DNA from: Humulus lupulus
Lineage: Eukaryota; Streptophyta; Magnoliopsida; Rosales; Cannabaceae
Direction: 5' to 3'
Length of the DNA stretch: 64,000 nt
Assembly (NCBI RefSeq): GCF_963169125.1
Contig: NC_084797.1
Span: 105,549,868 to 105,613,867, forward strand
The notes below the pieces were generated by a model. The model had not been told where the DNA came from and did not search any database. It saw nothing but the letters and a program-made list of their open reading frames with translations. Positions within the stretch are counted from its first letter, which is position 1; every line of letters begins with the position of its first letter. The position numbers and the translations under genes were made by a program. Shown in pieces: positions 23,271-33,500 of this stretch.

Positions 23271-24072
23271 TGTACGCCCTGAAAATCAGCACGTACCTTG
23301 TTGAGACAGCTCGGGTACGACGAGCTAATAAAAAGCCGTAATCTATGCACCACGTCTTCACCTCTCAGTCGAGGATATTCGGTACCATCCCCTATACAAA
23401 TAGCTCGAGCTGATGACACTATGCAACCTGTCACCTAGAACCATTTCGTGCAATATGGCATCAAAAGGCACAAGCTAACATTACGTTAAGCTCGTGGTAC
23501 GCCAAAGGTCTGACGTACCTCAGGGTCTTTAAAAAGTTGACCACGTAATATAAACGTGCATAAAAGAGACATGTGTCTGTTTTATTCCCGAATTCCCAGA
23601 TACGCAATATAAACGTGCGAGATCAGACACCACATGCCTGATTTAGGCCATGCGGCCCATTACCGTTTTTATCTGTTGATTAGACCACACTTCAATGTAA
23701 AATTTAGATATCAATCATCAAAGTTGCAGAAATGATGTGAAGGATCAAGAGATCACGGGATGGCCCTAATACCTACCCAGAGATCATTCTCCTATAAATA
23801 CCAGGATCCTGGGTAGTACAAGGGGTTGGATTTTCTCTGTAAAGCATATACTCTGTAAAAATAGAGAGAAGTTGATAGTAATAATATCGACTCGTGGATT
23901 AGGGGGATTTTAACCTCTGAACCACGTAAAAGGGAGTGATCATTTTCTTGGCAGCTAATTGCCATCATCCTTGAGCATTATCATTGTCATTTTCTTTGTA
24001 CGGTTTATCATTAAGAATTAATCCATCGTAGTTATTCATATAATTCACTGTTGGAAAAAAATCACGTCAATA
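23271..24072 (+). repeat. 5' LTR of C
   Basis: 802 bp, TGTACGCCCT to CGTCAATA (the other copy ends CATCAACA). A TATA box cctataaata lies at 23791-23800, about 520 bp into the LTR. Confidence 0.9.
23791..23800 (+). promoter_or_regulatory. TATA box in the 5' LTR of C
   Basis: cctataaata, conserved in the 3' LTR (ctcctataaatacc near 47411-47422). Confidence 0.65.
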
Positions 24073-24093
24073 GTTTGGTGCTTTCATAGAGAG
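24073..24093 (+). other. Primer-binding site region of C
   Basis: tttggtgctttcatagagag directly follows the LTR. It starts with the expected TGG of a primer-binding site. I do not assign the tRNA. Confidence 0.5.
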
Positions 24094-24126
24094 TATTTAG
24101 GTTAGTGCTATCACAAATTTTTTATC

Positions 24127-25729
24127 ATGGTGGTCACTCGTTCAAGGCATGGTAACGAAACATATCATCATGGGGGCAGGAGGCTCACCATACCACTGTG
24201 TCCAACGAACAAAACCAGAGATTCAGTAATAGTCGGGGAAACAGCCGATGGGCCATGACGACACCGGATGTTCAGCGCCCCTACCGCCAAATCCAAACCC
24301 GGGTTACCTGACAGTGGTGGAGATGGAAAACATGCACTTAAGGAGCCATCTAGCCAAAGAAAATAAGCAAATAGAGGAAGTCTTGGCCCAGCTACCCCCT
24401 CTTGCGACCGACGTTAACGTCGGAAAGAGGCAAAGCAGGACTCACAAGTCCCACCGGGATAGTCGGCCTAGACCCAGTCGATCGGTTAGAACCTCAACCC
24501 CGAATTCTGCGCCCATGTCGTACCATCACCAGGAAACTATGTTTGATGATTTTCCCAGGGACCATCAACGTGTCAGCCAGTTAGTGAGAACTTCACCCCC
24601 AAGTTCGGCTCCACCTTCAAATGCACCCAGGAGAGCTTGCAACAGTTCAAGAAGGAGGTCTGGGGGGAGCTCACGTGGTCAACCTTCTCCGGCTAGCCCC
24701 CCTGCACAGCGATCGGATCGCCAGACATAGAGGGCTGGAGGTGCTGAAGCAGAGAGACCACATGCTAGTTTGGTCCGACTTGACGGAACTAGAATTGCAT
24801 CACCGATCAGACATCCTCCTTCATCGATAAGATATCCATCTCCTCCTTATCCCTGCTGGAGACATTCCTGCATATAGAAACAACAGGAGGAATCTTCCTC
24901 CTGCTGTTCCTGCTTATCCCCCACGAGCGTACGGAAATGTCCCAGATCCTCACCCTCAGCAGCAAGCTCCGAGCTTCTCTAATGGAAGTTATTTGACCGA
25001 AAGCCACCGAAGTGACAGATCTGGTGGAGATCTAAGAAATCATCTAAGTTCGGCATAAAGCCCTCGAACAGCCTTGTGGACCGACCTTTGAGATCTCCTC
25101 AACTCGCAGAGGGGAGATCTGACCAGAAATGAAAGTCAAGCTCGCCGAGAGGATGTTCCTTCAGAAATACGTGACAACGGGAATGTCACACCAAACCAAG
25201 CTCAAGCTTGGAGGGACAATAACCTGCCTAACACGTACAATGGGATGGGAGTTGTTGAACAGCCCCAGAACAACAAAGGGATCAAAGACCAAACTCTCGA
25301 ATGGTTAGCTCAGATGGAGGAGCTAATGAAGAGGCTCCTATTAGAAAAGGGAAAAGACGAATACGACTTGAGGTACGAGCTCGAGCTTTTTGCCCCCAAC
25401 ATCGCAGAAATGGCATACCCACTGAGTTTCAGGATGCCCCATCTATCTAAATTCGATGGGGACGGAGATCTGTTAGATCACTCGGGCATGTTCAACACCC
25501 TGATGATGGCCCATAATATCAGGCCCGAGCTGAGATGCTTGATATTCCCTCCGACTCTGATCGGGCCAGCTAGGAAATGGTTTAAATAATATAAGAAACA
25601 TTCTATCAGCTTGTGGAAAAGTTTCTCTGCTGATTTCAAGAGTGCATTCCGAGCCTCTCAAGCAGTTCGCGTCAAGGCGGATTCCCTGGAAAACATAAAG
25701 CAACAGCCCAGAGAACCCTTAAAAGCTTA
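24127..25729 (+). pseudogene. Gag of C, N-terminal half, frameshifted and truncated
   Basis: An ATG at 24127 opens MVVTRSRHG. The frame shifts before 24248, where MGHDDTGCSAPLPPNPNPG begins. That frame is rich in Ser, Pro and Arg and ends at 24730. The conserved capsid-like part is 25245-25589 (AYPLSFRMPHLSKFDGDGDL, LIFPPTLIGPARKWF), typical of Tat gag. A stop and a last block (SADFKSAFRASQAVRVKADS) lead to about 25729, where the sequence jumps into the truncated LTR of B. The nucleocapsid region is missing. Confidence 0.7.
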
Positions 25730-27394
25730 GTGAAGAATTAAACAAATTAACAAAGAAAACACAATTAGGACAATTATGATCCTCTATTTTTCCACCCTGT
25801 TATTTCCTAATGCAAACGTCTATATTCCCTTCTCCCTATTCAAGAATAAGTTGCAACAACAATTCATAATCTGGTTAAGACTTATGAAATTCAATCTAAA
25901 TGACAACTTCCTATATTTCTATGGTAAGATGAATCATGTAGAGGGCATTAGCCACGCAACTCAGAAAATACGCAAATAATCTAGATACCTTCGTTCTAAA
26001 TTAAATTTGCATCCAAACAATCAAAGCATATCAAATTTCACTTTTCAGATTTCAATTTGATTCATAAAATAGCAATTAGAGGTGATCAATCAATAATCGC
26101 ACAATTAACATAGATTGCAAGGAATTGAAAGAGATGAAGAAGAATATCAATTTTGCATTAAACCATAACAAGGGTTTCCAAAAGATTCACATAAAAGCCC
26201 TAAAAGAAAATTTAGCCGATAATATTCATTCTAGCCATATAATTGTTTAATTACAAACATGAAAATTGACAGAAAAAGATAAAGAAAACTCAGGGACAAA
26301 TCCTCCAATATCGTGTTCTTACTCCAGCCGCCGTCGTCTCTTATTAGCCTCTCTCAGTCGCCTATATGACTCCCAAAAAAACCCTACTGAAAATTCCCTC
26401 TCGAAAAGACTGAATTGCCCATCAAAAATAACCAATTATGCCAGAAATCGCGACCCCAGCGCTATAGCGCTAACATTGTAGCGCTGTAGCGCTAAACTCA
26501 GAAACAAAACGGGGAAAAAACTAGGCACCAGCGCTGTAGCGCTCTTTTGGTAGCGCTATAGCGCTAAAGTCAGGAACTATCTTCCTGAAAACTGCTTCCC
26601 AGCGCTGTAGCGCTGATGTTGTAGCGCTGTAGCGCTTAAGTCAGTGCTGAAGCTCTTCAAGAATTCTTCCTAGCGCTACGGCGCTCCCAAGGTAGCGCTG
26701 TAGCGCTACTTACAGAAACACCCAAAAGTCACTAATCCGTCTCGATTTCATTCCATTTTCGCTCCTTTTCAATATTTGCAACACTTAACATCAATTACCC
26801 TGAAACAAGAACAAACGAGCATAAATCCGAAATAAAACAATCCTAACTAAAGAAAAATAACCTAAAAACTAGAACCATAAACGAGCCTAAAACTCGTTTA
26901 TCAAACTCCCCCAAACTAAATCTTTACTCGCCCTCGAGTAAATCCTAACTTAAACTAACAAAACGAAACAAACACAAAACGAACACATTAAACCATCATT
27001 ACTATCTATACTACTTTGCCAAAACTCATGAACTCTCAATTGCAATAACAATAACCAGAATTTCAGCTCAATTGCCTTAAAGTCCGATTTGTAAAGTTCA
27101 ATTAGGGAAATCACAAATATATCATGAAAATTACTGCAACAATTGGACTCTATCATATATGCTCAACTCCTTTCAGACAATTCCACAAACCAAATTTTCA
27201 ATACGCTTTGCATCACTTGACCTTCTTCACTAATGTCAATAACATGTGTTTTGAAATCAAGAGGACTTTCACAGGTTATAGCTTGGCTTAGGCAGGGGTA
27301 GATAAAATTGTCATTTAAGCTCAGTCGTTACCATAAGCATAAAACCTTAAAACCAACCAAATTTTATTTATTTATTTTTTTTTTTACCACACCA
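25730..27394 (-). repeat. 3' LTR of B, distal end deleted
   Basis: Matches 36276-37939. The outer roughly 180-190 bp (36097-36275 in the other copy) are absent, and the sequence runs directly into the gag of C with a few bases of shared aaagc at the joint. Confidence 0.85.
26458..26707. repeat. Paired AGCGCTATAGCGCT array, B 3' LTR
   Basis: Eight 14-bp palindromes in four pairs start at 26458/26480, 26530/26552, 26601/26623 and 26672/26694. Spacing is 22 bp within pairs and 71-72 bp between pairs. The variants are agcgctgtagcgct and agcgctacggcgct. Confidence 0.9.
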
Positions 27395-28238
27395 AAAATC
27401 GCCCTTTTATACAATTAGAGAGAGAGATGACAACACTTTTCATTATTTTTCTTCTTTTCTTTTTCTAGACTTATCACTTTTTTTTTTTTCAAATCACACT
27501 CCCCCAAACTTATTATTTTCTATACATATATATGATCAAGGAGTGTGACAAAGTGATAATATATATTTTTTTTTCAAAGACTTCTCTCTCTCTCTTTTTC
27601 GTTTTTGTACAATCATACTGTATTCCCATCATACCAACTTCTTACTATTTTTTTTTCCTTCTTCTTTCCCACAGATTATATGCTTATGATAACAAAAGGA
27701 AAGGAAAACAAAAATAAAGAAGTTAAGAAATTCAGGCTCAAAAAGTATGATCAAGAACAAAAAACAAAGTTTAAGGTTCAAAAAGGGTGACTAAGGATAA
27801 TAATCAAGGTTGGCTTGAAAGGCACAATCGATCCAATAAAATTGCCTAAATCACTTTTCTAAACACATGTCATCAAGGATTTCGCCTCAAAGGCCAAACA
27901 ATGCAAGTTCTATCAAATTCAAATTGTCATACCACCAACCCTAGTCCAACATATATAATAAACTCCAAAATGTTGCATTTTCAAAACATATTAAAAATTT
28001 CCCAAAAAACCTTTAAATTAAACGCTAAACCAATTGAACCAAGCACACAGTTGAATTCAATTTCCTTTTCATGAACAAAAACAAAGCAGCAACAGACACG
28101 AATGATGGTTTAACGATAACACTACAACTCAAAAACAAATAAAAACAGCATAAGCCCCCCCCCAAACTAAAGATGCACATTGTCCCCAATGTGATAAAAA
28201 ATAAAAACAGAGGAAGAGAACTTACCTGACCAGCCACA
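27395..28238 (-). other. 3' non-coding region of B
   Basis: No gene. On the minus strand it holds a consensus 5' splice site CAG|GTAAGT (28220-28228) just after the stop of the second gene. It then has caca-ttggggacaatgtgc followed by ttagtttggggggggg (28154-28193), T-rich and TC-rich simple tracts (27420-27610), and a weak purine tract aaaagggcgatttt next to the LTR (27395-27410). Confidence 0.6.
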
Positions 28239-29522
28239 TCAGTATGGCGGTGGTGGTGGATGGAACGAAGGGCCTTCGAAAGGCTGAGATTGCGGAGGTT
28301 CAGGTGCAGGAAAACCAGCAAAAGACGCTGGTGGAGGCGGAGGGTAAAACGGAGAGTACGGTGGATAAGGTGGAGGTGGATTAAAATACGTGCGATCTGA
28401 ATCATCTAGCGACCAGCGGTTCACCAAATTGTTTAGTTGAGCCACATGACTCACTTCATAATCATAACGCTGGCCTAAATACTGATTCACCATATGCTGC
28501 TGCTGAACCACATATTGATTCTGTTGGATTAGATAATCCAACTTCTCATTAACTTGCTGCAAGCTTGAATTGCTATCGCTACCCACTAAAGCTGGTTCAT
28601 CGTCCTCCTCCACAGCAGCTTCCATACGGCGCTTTCCCTTTTTTCTTGCTTGTGGCACATATAAAGAAGGCTCGGGATAGTCATTCATCAGATTAATAGA
28701 TAATGGTTGCTGCAGCGAATGATAGATATCAGTAACGAACTCTGGGACACCAGCCTTACAGCATAACATTGTGATGACTGATCCATGGGCCAAACCACCA
28801 GTAGTGTGCCCTTTTTCAATGAAATTGATGTTGGCCTTAATCCAAATACCCGGATTAACACTCATCCCCTGCATCAATGCGTACATTAATAAGGCTCGAT
28901 CCTTAGTCATATCAGATATTTGACTAACAGGCATGAATCGAGCACAAACAAGGAACGCCCAAAATCTCGCCTCCCTGTTAAGCTGGCATGATGCTATACT
29001 TTTAGGGAGGCTGCCAGATAAATTCCAAGGGGCGCCTTCAAAACACAGTTTATCAGCCACGGCCGCAAAATCTATAGAACCGCCCAAGAATTGGGCATAT
29101 TCCTCCTCCTCTTGTTTGATATGCGGGACCTTGAACACCCTATTAATCGCTTCAGCAGTGAAGGGCACACGTTTCCCTCGAACAAAGACTGTGTCATTGT
29201 GTTTATCTCGTAGGTTGGCATAAAACTCATACACCAACGACACATTAGCCTGAGCCAGCCTTGTTACAAAATCGCCCCATTTCCTATTCATGAGATTCAC
29301 CCGAACCCGTTCAAAGATCGGATGAGTAAACGGTTCAGACTGAAATTCTACTTCTCTCTCGGAGATCAAAGGTTTCCTGACAAATTTCTCATACCGCTCC
29401 GGAGCCTGGAAATTGATAAATCGAGTCTCATCATACTCATGCTCAGAACTTTCTTCCCTGGATTGAGACGCAGAAGCTTGCCCCTTCCCCTTGTTTCTAC
29501 CCGCTCTTTGCTTGGGTGCCAT
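28239..29522 (-). CDS. Second gene of Athila B, Transposase_32-type (env-position) protein
   Basis: An uninterrupted frame of 427 codons. I chose the ATG at 29522 (MAPKQRAGRNKGKGQAS) over upstream non-ATG extension. The N-terminus is basic and Ser-rich. Residues about 30-270 resemble the putative plant transposon protein domain found in Athila elements (Pfam Transposase_32): FERVRVNLMNRKWGDFVTRL, VRGKRVPFTAEAINRVFKVP, NREARFWAFLVCARFMPVSQ, GIWIKANINFIEKGHTTG. A basic RKKGKRRM stretch and an acidic patch follow. Next is a Gln-rich helix-prone segment (VNEKLDYLIQQNQYVVQQQH) and a Pro-rich tail ending HPPPPPY. I see no signal peptide or membrane segment, so despite its env-like position it does not look like an envelope protein. 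Its role is unknown. Confidence 0.8.
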   Translation of the reverse strand: MAPKQRAGRNKGKGQASASQSREESSEHEYDETRFINFQAPERYEKFVRKPLISEREVEFQSEPFTHPIFERVRVNLMNRKWGDFVTRLAQANVSLVYEFYANLRDKHNDTVFVRGKRVPFTAEAINRVFKVPHIKQEEEEYAQFLGGSIDFAAVADKLCFEGAPWNLSGSLPKSIASCQLNREARFWAFLVCARFMPVSQISDMTKDRALLMYALMQGMSVNPGIWIKANINFIEKGHTTGGLAHGSVITMLCCKAGVPEFVTDIYHSLQQPLSINLMNDYPEPSLYVPQARKKGKRRMEAAVEEDDEPALVGSDSNSSLQQVNEKLDYLIQQNQYVVQQQHMVNQYLGQRYDYEVSHVAQLNNLVNRWSLDDSDRTYFNPPPPYPPYSPFYPPPPPASFAGFPAPEPPQSQPFEGPSFHPPPPPY

Positions 29523-30565
29523 TATCTCTATGATCACCAAACCACAAGACAAAATTTTTACAGCACCTCCCCTCTTTATGGACCTTTTTCCTCTTTACAA
29601 ACCGTAGCAATATTCAACCTTTCAAGCAAATCAACTAGAATCCCCAAACCCAAACCACAGAGAGGATTTACCCTCTTCAATCAAACAAGGCCAGCCAATC
29701 CCAAATATCACAGCAACACAAATCGTAAGAGAGTAGGAAAGAAAAACACTTACCAAACCTTTGCAATAAATTCCCTTACACTTGAATGTGAATACCCCCT
29801 TCAGAATTTCCTCTTTTTGCAAGAATTTGGATCAATGAAATTCTAGGGTTTCAAAATAGATTTGGGGCAAAATTGAAAGAGATTGGAATGGAAGGGAAGA
29901 AAAAAAAGAAAATAAGATGAAGAATGAAGGAAAAATGAAAGGTGTGTGGGGAAATTTCTGGGAAAAAGGCTGTAATGGCAAGGCTATGGAGGGATGGAGA
30001 GGATAGGAAGAAAGAAATAAAGATGAAGAAAAAGAAAGAAGAAGAAATGAGGGAAAAAAAATTGCACCTTTCTGATTATTAAGTGGTTCACTGGGCCGAG
30101 CGCTATAGGAGTAGCGCTATAGCGCTCATACGCGATTTGGGAGTGGGCCTCTGGAACCAGCGCTATAGCGCTGGTTTAACAGCGCTGTAGCGCTTGTTGA
30201 ACCTCGAATCTCCTGTTCCTTTCTGAGAAGAGCGCTATAGCGCTGCAAGTGCAGCGCTGTAGCGCTATAGCTCCTGAAATCACCACTTTTTTTATTATTT
30301 TATTTTATTTTATTTTATTTTATTTTTTTAAAATTTCTTTTTTCATCTTTTTTTTATTTTTTTATTTTATTTTATTTTATTTTATTTTTCACGATTTTCA
30401 CGGTTCAAAAAATACATAAAAAATAAAAATAAAAATAAAAACTAAATACAAAATCCCATCATTGTTCAAAACCAAATAAAATAAAATAAAATAAAATTCA
30501 CAATTGAGAACTGCCTTCTCAAAGCGCTGTCTTTAACGTCATTTAGCCGGACGCTGGATCCCTCT
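29523..30565 (-). other. Spacer between pol and second gene of B
   Basis: No gene. It carries a second array of the AGCGCTATAGCGCT palindromes (30099-30266) and long TAAAA/TTTTA simple tracts (30285-30400, 30410-30495). By position it would contain the leader and any splice acceptor for the second gene. Confidence 0.6.
30099..30266. repeat. Paired AGCGCTATAGCGCT array, internal region of B
   Basis: Palindromes start at 30113, 30159/30181 and 30231/30253, with a partial one at 30099. The 22-bp pairing and roughly 72-bp period match the LTR arrays of the same element. Confidence 0.9.
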
Positions 30566-33500
30566 TCAAAGAGGCTTCAGAAGAAGGACAGACTTTGCTT
30601 GATCGAAAGTACCACCCAAGTAAGGTTTCAATCTCTGGCCATTGACTTTAAATAAAGCACCTGAATTGCCCCGAACTTCTACAGAGCCATATAGAAAAGC
30701 TTGAATTACAGTGAAGGGCCCTGACCATCTTGACTTCAATTTGCCAGGAAACAGTCGAAGTCTTGAATTGAACAGAAGTACCTGCTGCCCTGGTTGGAAC
30801 TCCCTTCTGATTAAGTTCTTGTCATGCCAAGCCTTTGTTCTTTCTTTATAAATCTTGGCATTCTCATAAGCCTCATTTATGAACTCGTCAAGTTCATTCA
30901 GTTGCAACAGCCTTCGTTCACTAGCAGCATTCCAATCAAAATTCAACTTTTTCATAGCCCAGAATGCCTTGTGCTCCAATTCAACTGGTAGATGACACGC
31001 TTTACCAAACACCAACCTGTAAGGAGACATGCCTATCGGTGTTTTGAATGCAGTTCTGTATGCCCAAATCGCATCATCTAACTTTTTCGACCAATTCTTC
31101 CTCGAACTGTCAACGGTCTTCTCCAGGATGCTCTTGATTTCTCTATTCGAAACTTCAGCTTGCCCATTTGATTGAGGATGGTAAGGCAAAGCTTTTCGGT
31201 GATAAACTCCATAACGAGCCAACAATGCATCCAGTTGCTTATTCACAAAGTGTTTCCCTTCATCACTAATCAGAGCTCGGGGAGTACCAAATCTAATAAA
31301 AATATGTTTCTGCAGAAAATTAAGGACAGTTTTTCCGTCATTGAATCTAGTTGCTGCAGCCTCCACCCATTTAGATACATAATCCACTGCCAATAGAATG
31401 TATTCATTGTTGTAAGATGGTGGAAAAGGCCCCATGAAATCGATGCCCCATACGTCAAACAGTTCTACCTCAAGAATCCCTTGTAGAGGCATTTCGTTTC
31501 TCCTCGAGACATTGCCCGTTCTCTGACATCTATCACAAGCCTTGACAAACACATTGGCATCCTTGAATAATGAAGGCCAATAGAAACCGCTTTGTAATAC
31601 CTTAGCCGCCGTTCTTGATGCTCCAAAATGCCCTCCGCATTGTTGAGTATGACAGTGATTAAGAATGGATTGCATCTCTTCTTCAGGAACGCACCTTCTG
31701 ATAATCTGATCAACACAGTGCCTATAGAGAATAGGTTCCTCCCAATAGTAGTGTTTCACCTCAGAAAAGAATTTCTATAATTGCTGCCTTGACATTTCAG
31801 AAGGCACAATCTTGGCAACTAAGAAGTTCACTATATCTGCAAACCAAGGGACAGCTAAGGTTTCACTTACCCCAAACAACTGCTCGTCAGGAAAATGATC
31901 ATTGATTTGCACTGCTTTCTTATTTTCAGTCTCCTCCGCCTCAAGTCTAGAGAGATGATCAGATACCACATTCTCGCTGCCCTTTTTGTCACGAATCTCC
32001 ATGTCAAATTCTTGAAGCAACAGAATCCATCTAATCAGGCGGGGCTTGGCATCTTTCTTTGACATCAAATATTTAATGGCAGAGTGATCAGTGTAGACAA
32101 TCACCTTGTTGCCAATCACATATGGTCTAAATTTGTCGCAAGCAAACACAATAGCTAGCAACTCTTTTTCTGTGGTGGCATAATTAAGCTGAGCATCATT
32201 TAGAGTCCGACTAGCATAGTAAATAGACCTGAATACCTTGTCAATCCGCTGTCCCAGAACAGCCCCCACTGCGTAATCACTGGCATCACACATCAACTCA
32301 AAAGGCAATTCCCATCTCGGAGCTATCACAATTGGAGCAGAAATAAGCTTTTCTTTCAAGAAATTGAACGCCCTCAAACATTCGTCATTAAAATCAAAGA
32401 CAACTCCATTCATAAGCAGATTCGAAAGAGGCTTAGACACCTTTGAGAAATCCTTGATGAATCTTCGATAGAACCCAGCGTGACCAAGAAAACTTCTAAC
32501 TCCTTTTACTGAAACTGGTGGAGGCAGCCTTTCAATGGTAGAAATTTTCGCTCTATCTACCTCAATTCCCTGACTTGAAATTTTATGGCCAAGAACGATC
32601 CCCTCTTTTACCATAAAATGGCATTTCTCCCAATTCAACACCAGATTAGCCATCTCACAACGACGCAGAACGTTCTTCAAATTACCCAAACAGAGGTCGA
32701 ATGATGAGCCAAAAACAGAGAAGTCATCCATGAAAATCTCAATACACCAGTCTACCATGTCTGAAAATATGGCCATCATGCACCGTTGAAATGTTGCAGG
32801 GGCATTGCATAGTCCAAATGGCATTCTCCTGAAAGCAAATGTGCCATAAGGACATGTGAAGGTTGTTTTCTCTTGATCCTCTGGTGCAATAGCGATCTGA
32901 TGATACCCAGAATACCCATCCAAGAAATAGTAGTAGCTGTGGCCTGCCAATCTATCAAGCATCTGATCAAGAAAAGGCAAAGGAAAATGATCCTTCCTTG
33001 TTGCCTTATTGAGCTTGCGGTAGTCTATACAAATCCGCCACCCCGTTACAGTCCTTGTTGGAATGAGTTCATTGTTCTCATTTTTCACCACAGTCATTCC
33101 ACCCTTCTTAGGTACCACTTGCACAGGGCTCACCCATGTACTATCAGAAATTGGGTAGATCACCCCGACATCCAACCATTTAAGAATCTGGTCCAATACT
33201 ACATCCTTCATGGCTGGATTGAGTCTTCTCTGGGCCTCTATGGATGGCTTGCTATTCTCCTCCAATAAAATTTTATGCATCACTGTCGCTGGGCTTATTC
33301 CTCTAATATCTGCCAAGGTCCACCCAATGGCCAATTTATGCTCCCTTAAAACCCTCAACAGTTTCTCCAATTCTACCTTTGACAGGTCAGCTGACACAAT
33401 GACCGGTAAGGTTTCATTCTCTCCCAAATAAGCATATTGCAAGTGATCTGGGAGAACCTTTAATTCCAACGGTGGTGGCTGCTGAATGGAGGTTAGCGGT

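Noticed and set aside
28025..28405. Hydrophobic minus-strand frame overlapping the end of the second gene of B, which could suggest an envelope transmembrane part
   Set aside because: It overlaps the Pro-rich coding tail in another frame and has no independent support; the hydrophobic run comes from T-rich non-coding sequence.
30285..30400. TTTTA-rich tracts as poly(A) tails of LINE or SINE insertions
   Set aside because: Simple repeats of the Athila spacer, without target duplications or adjacent LINE sequence.
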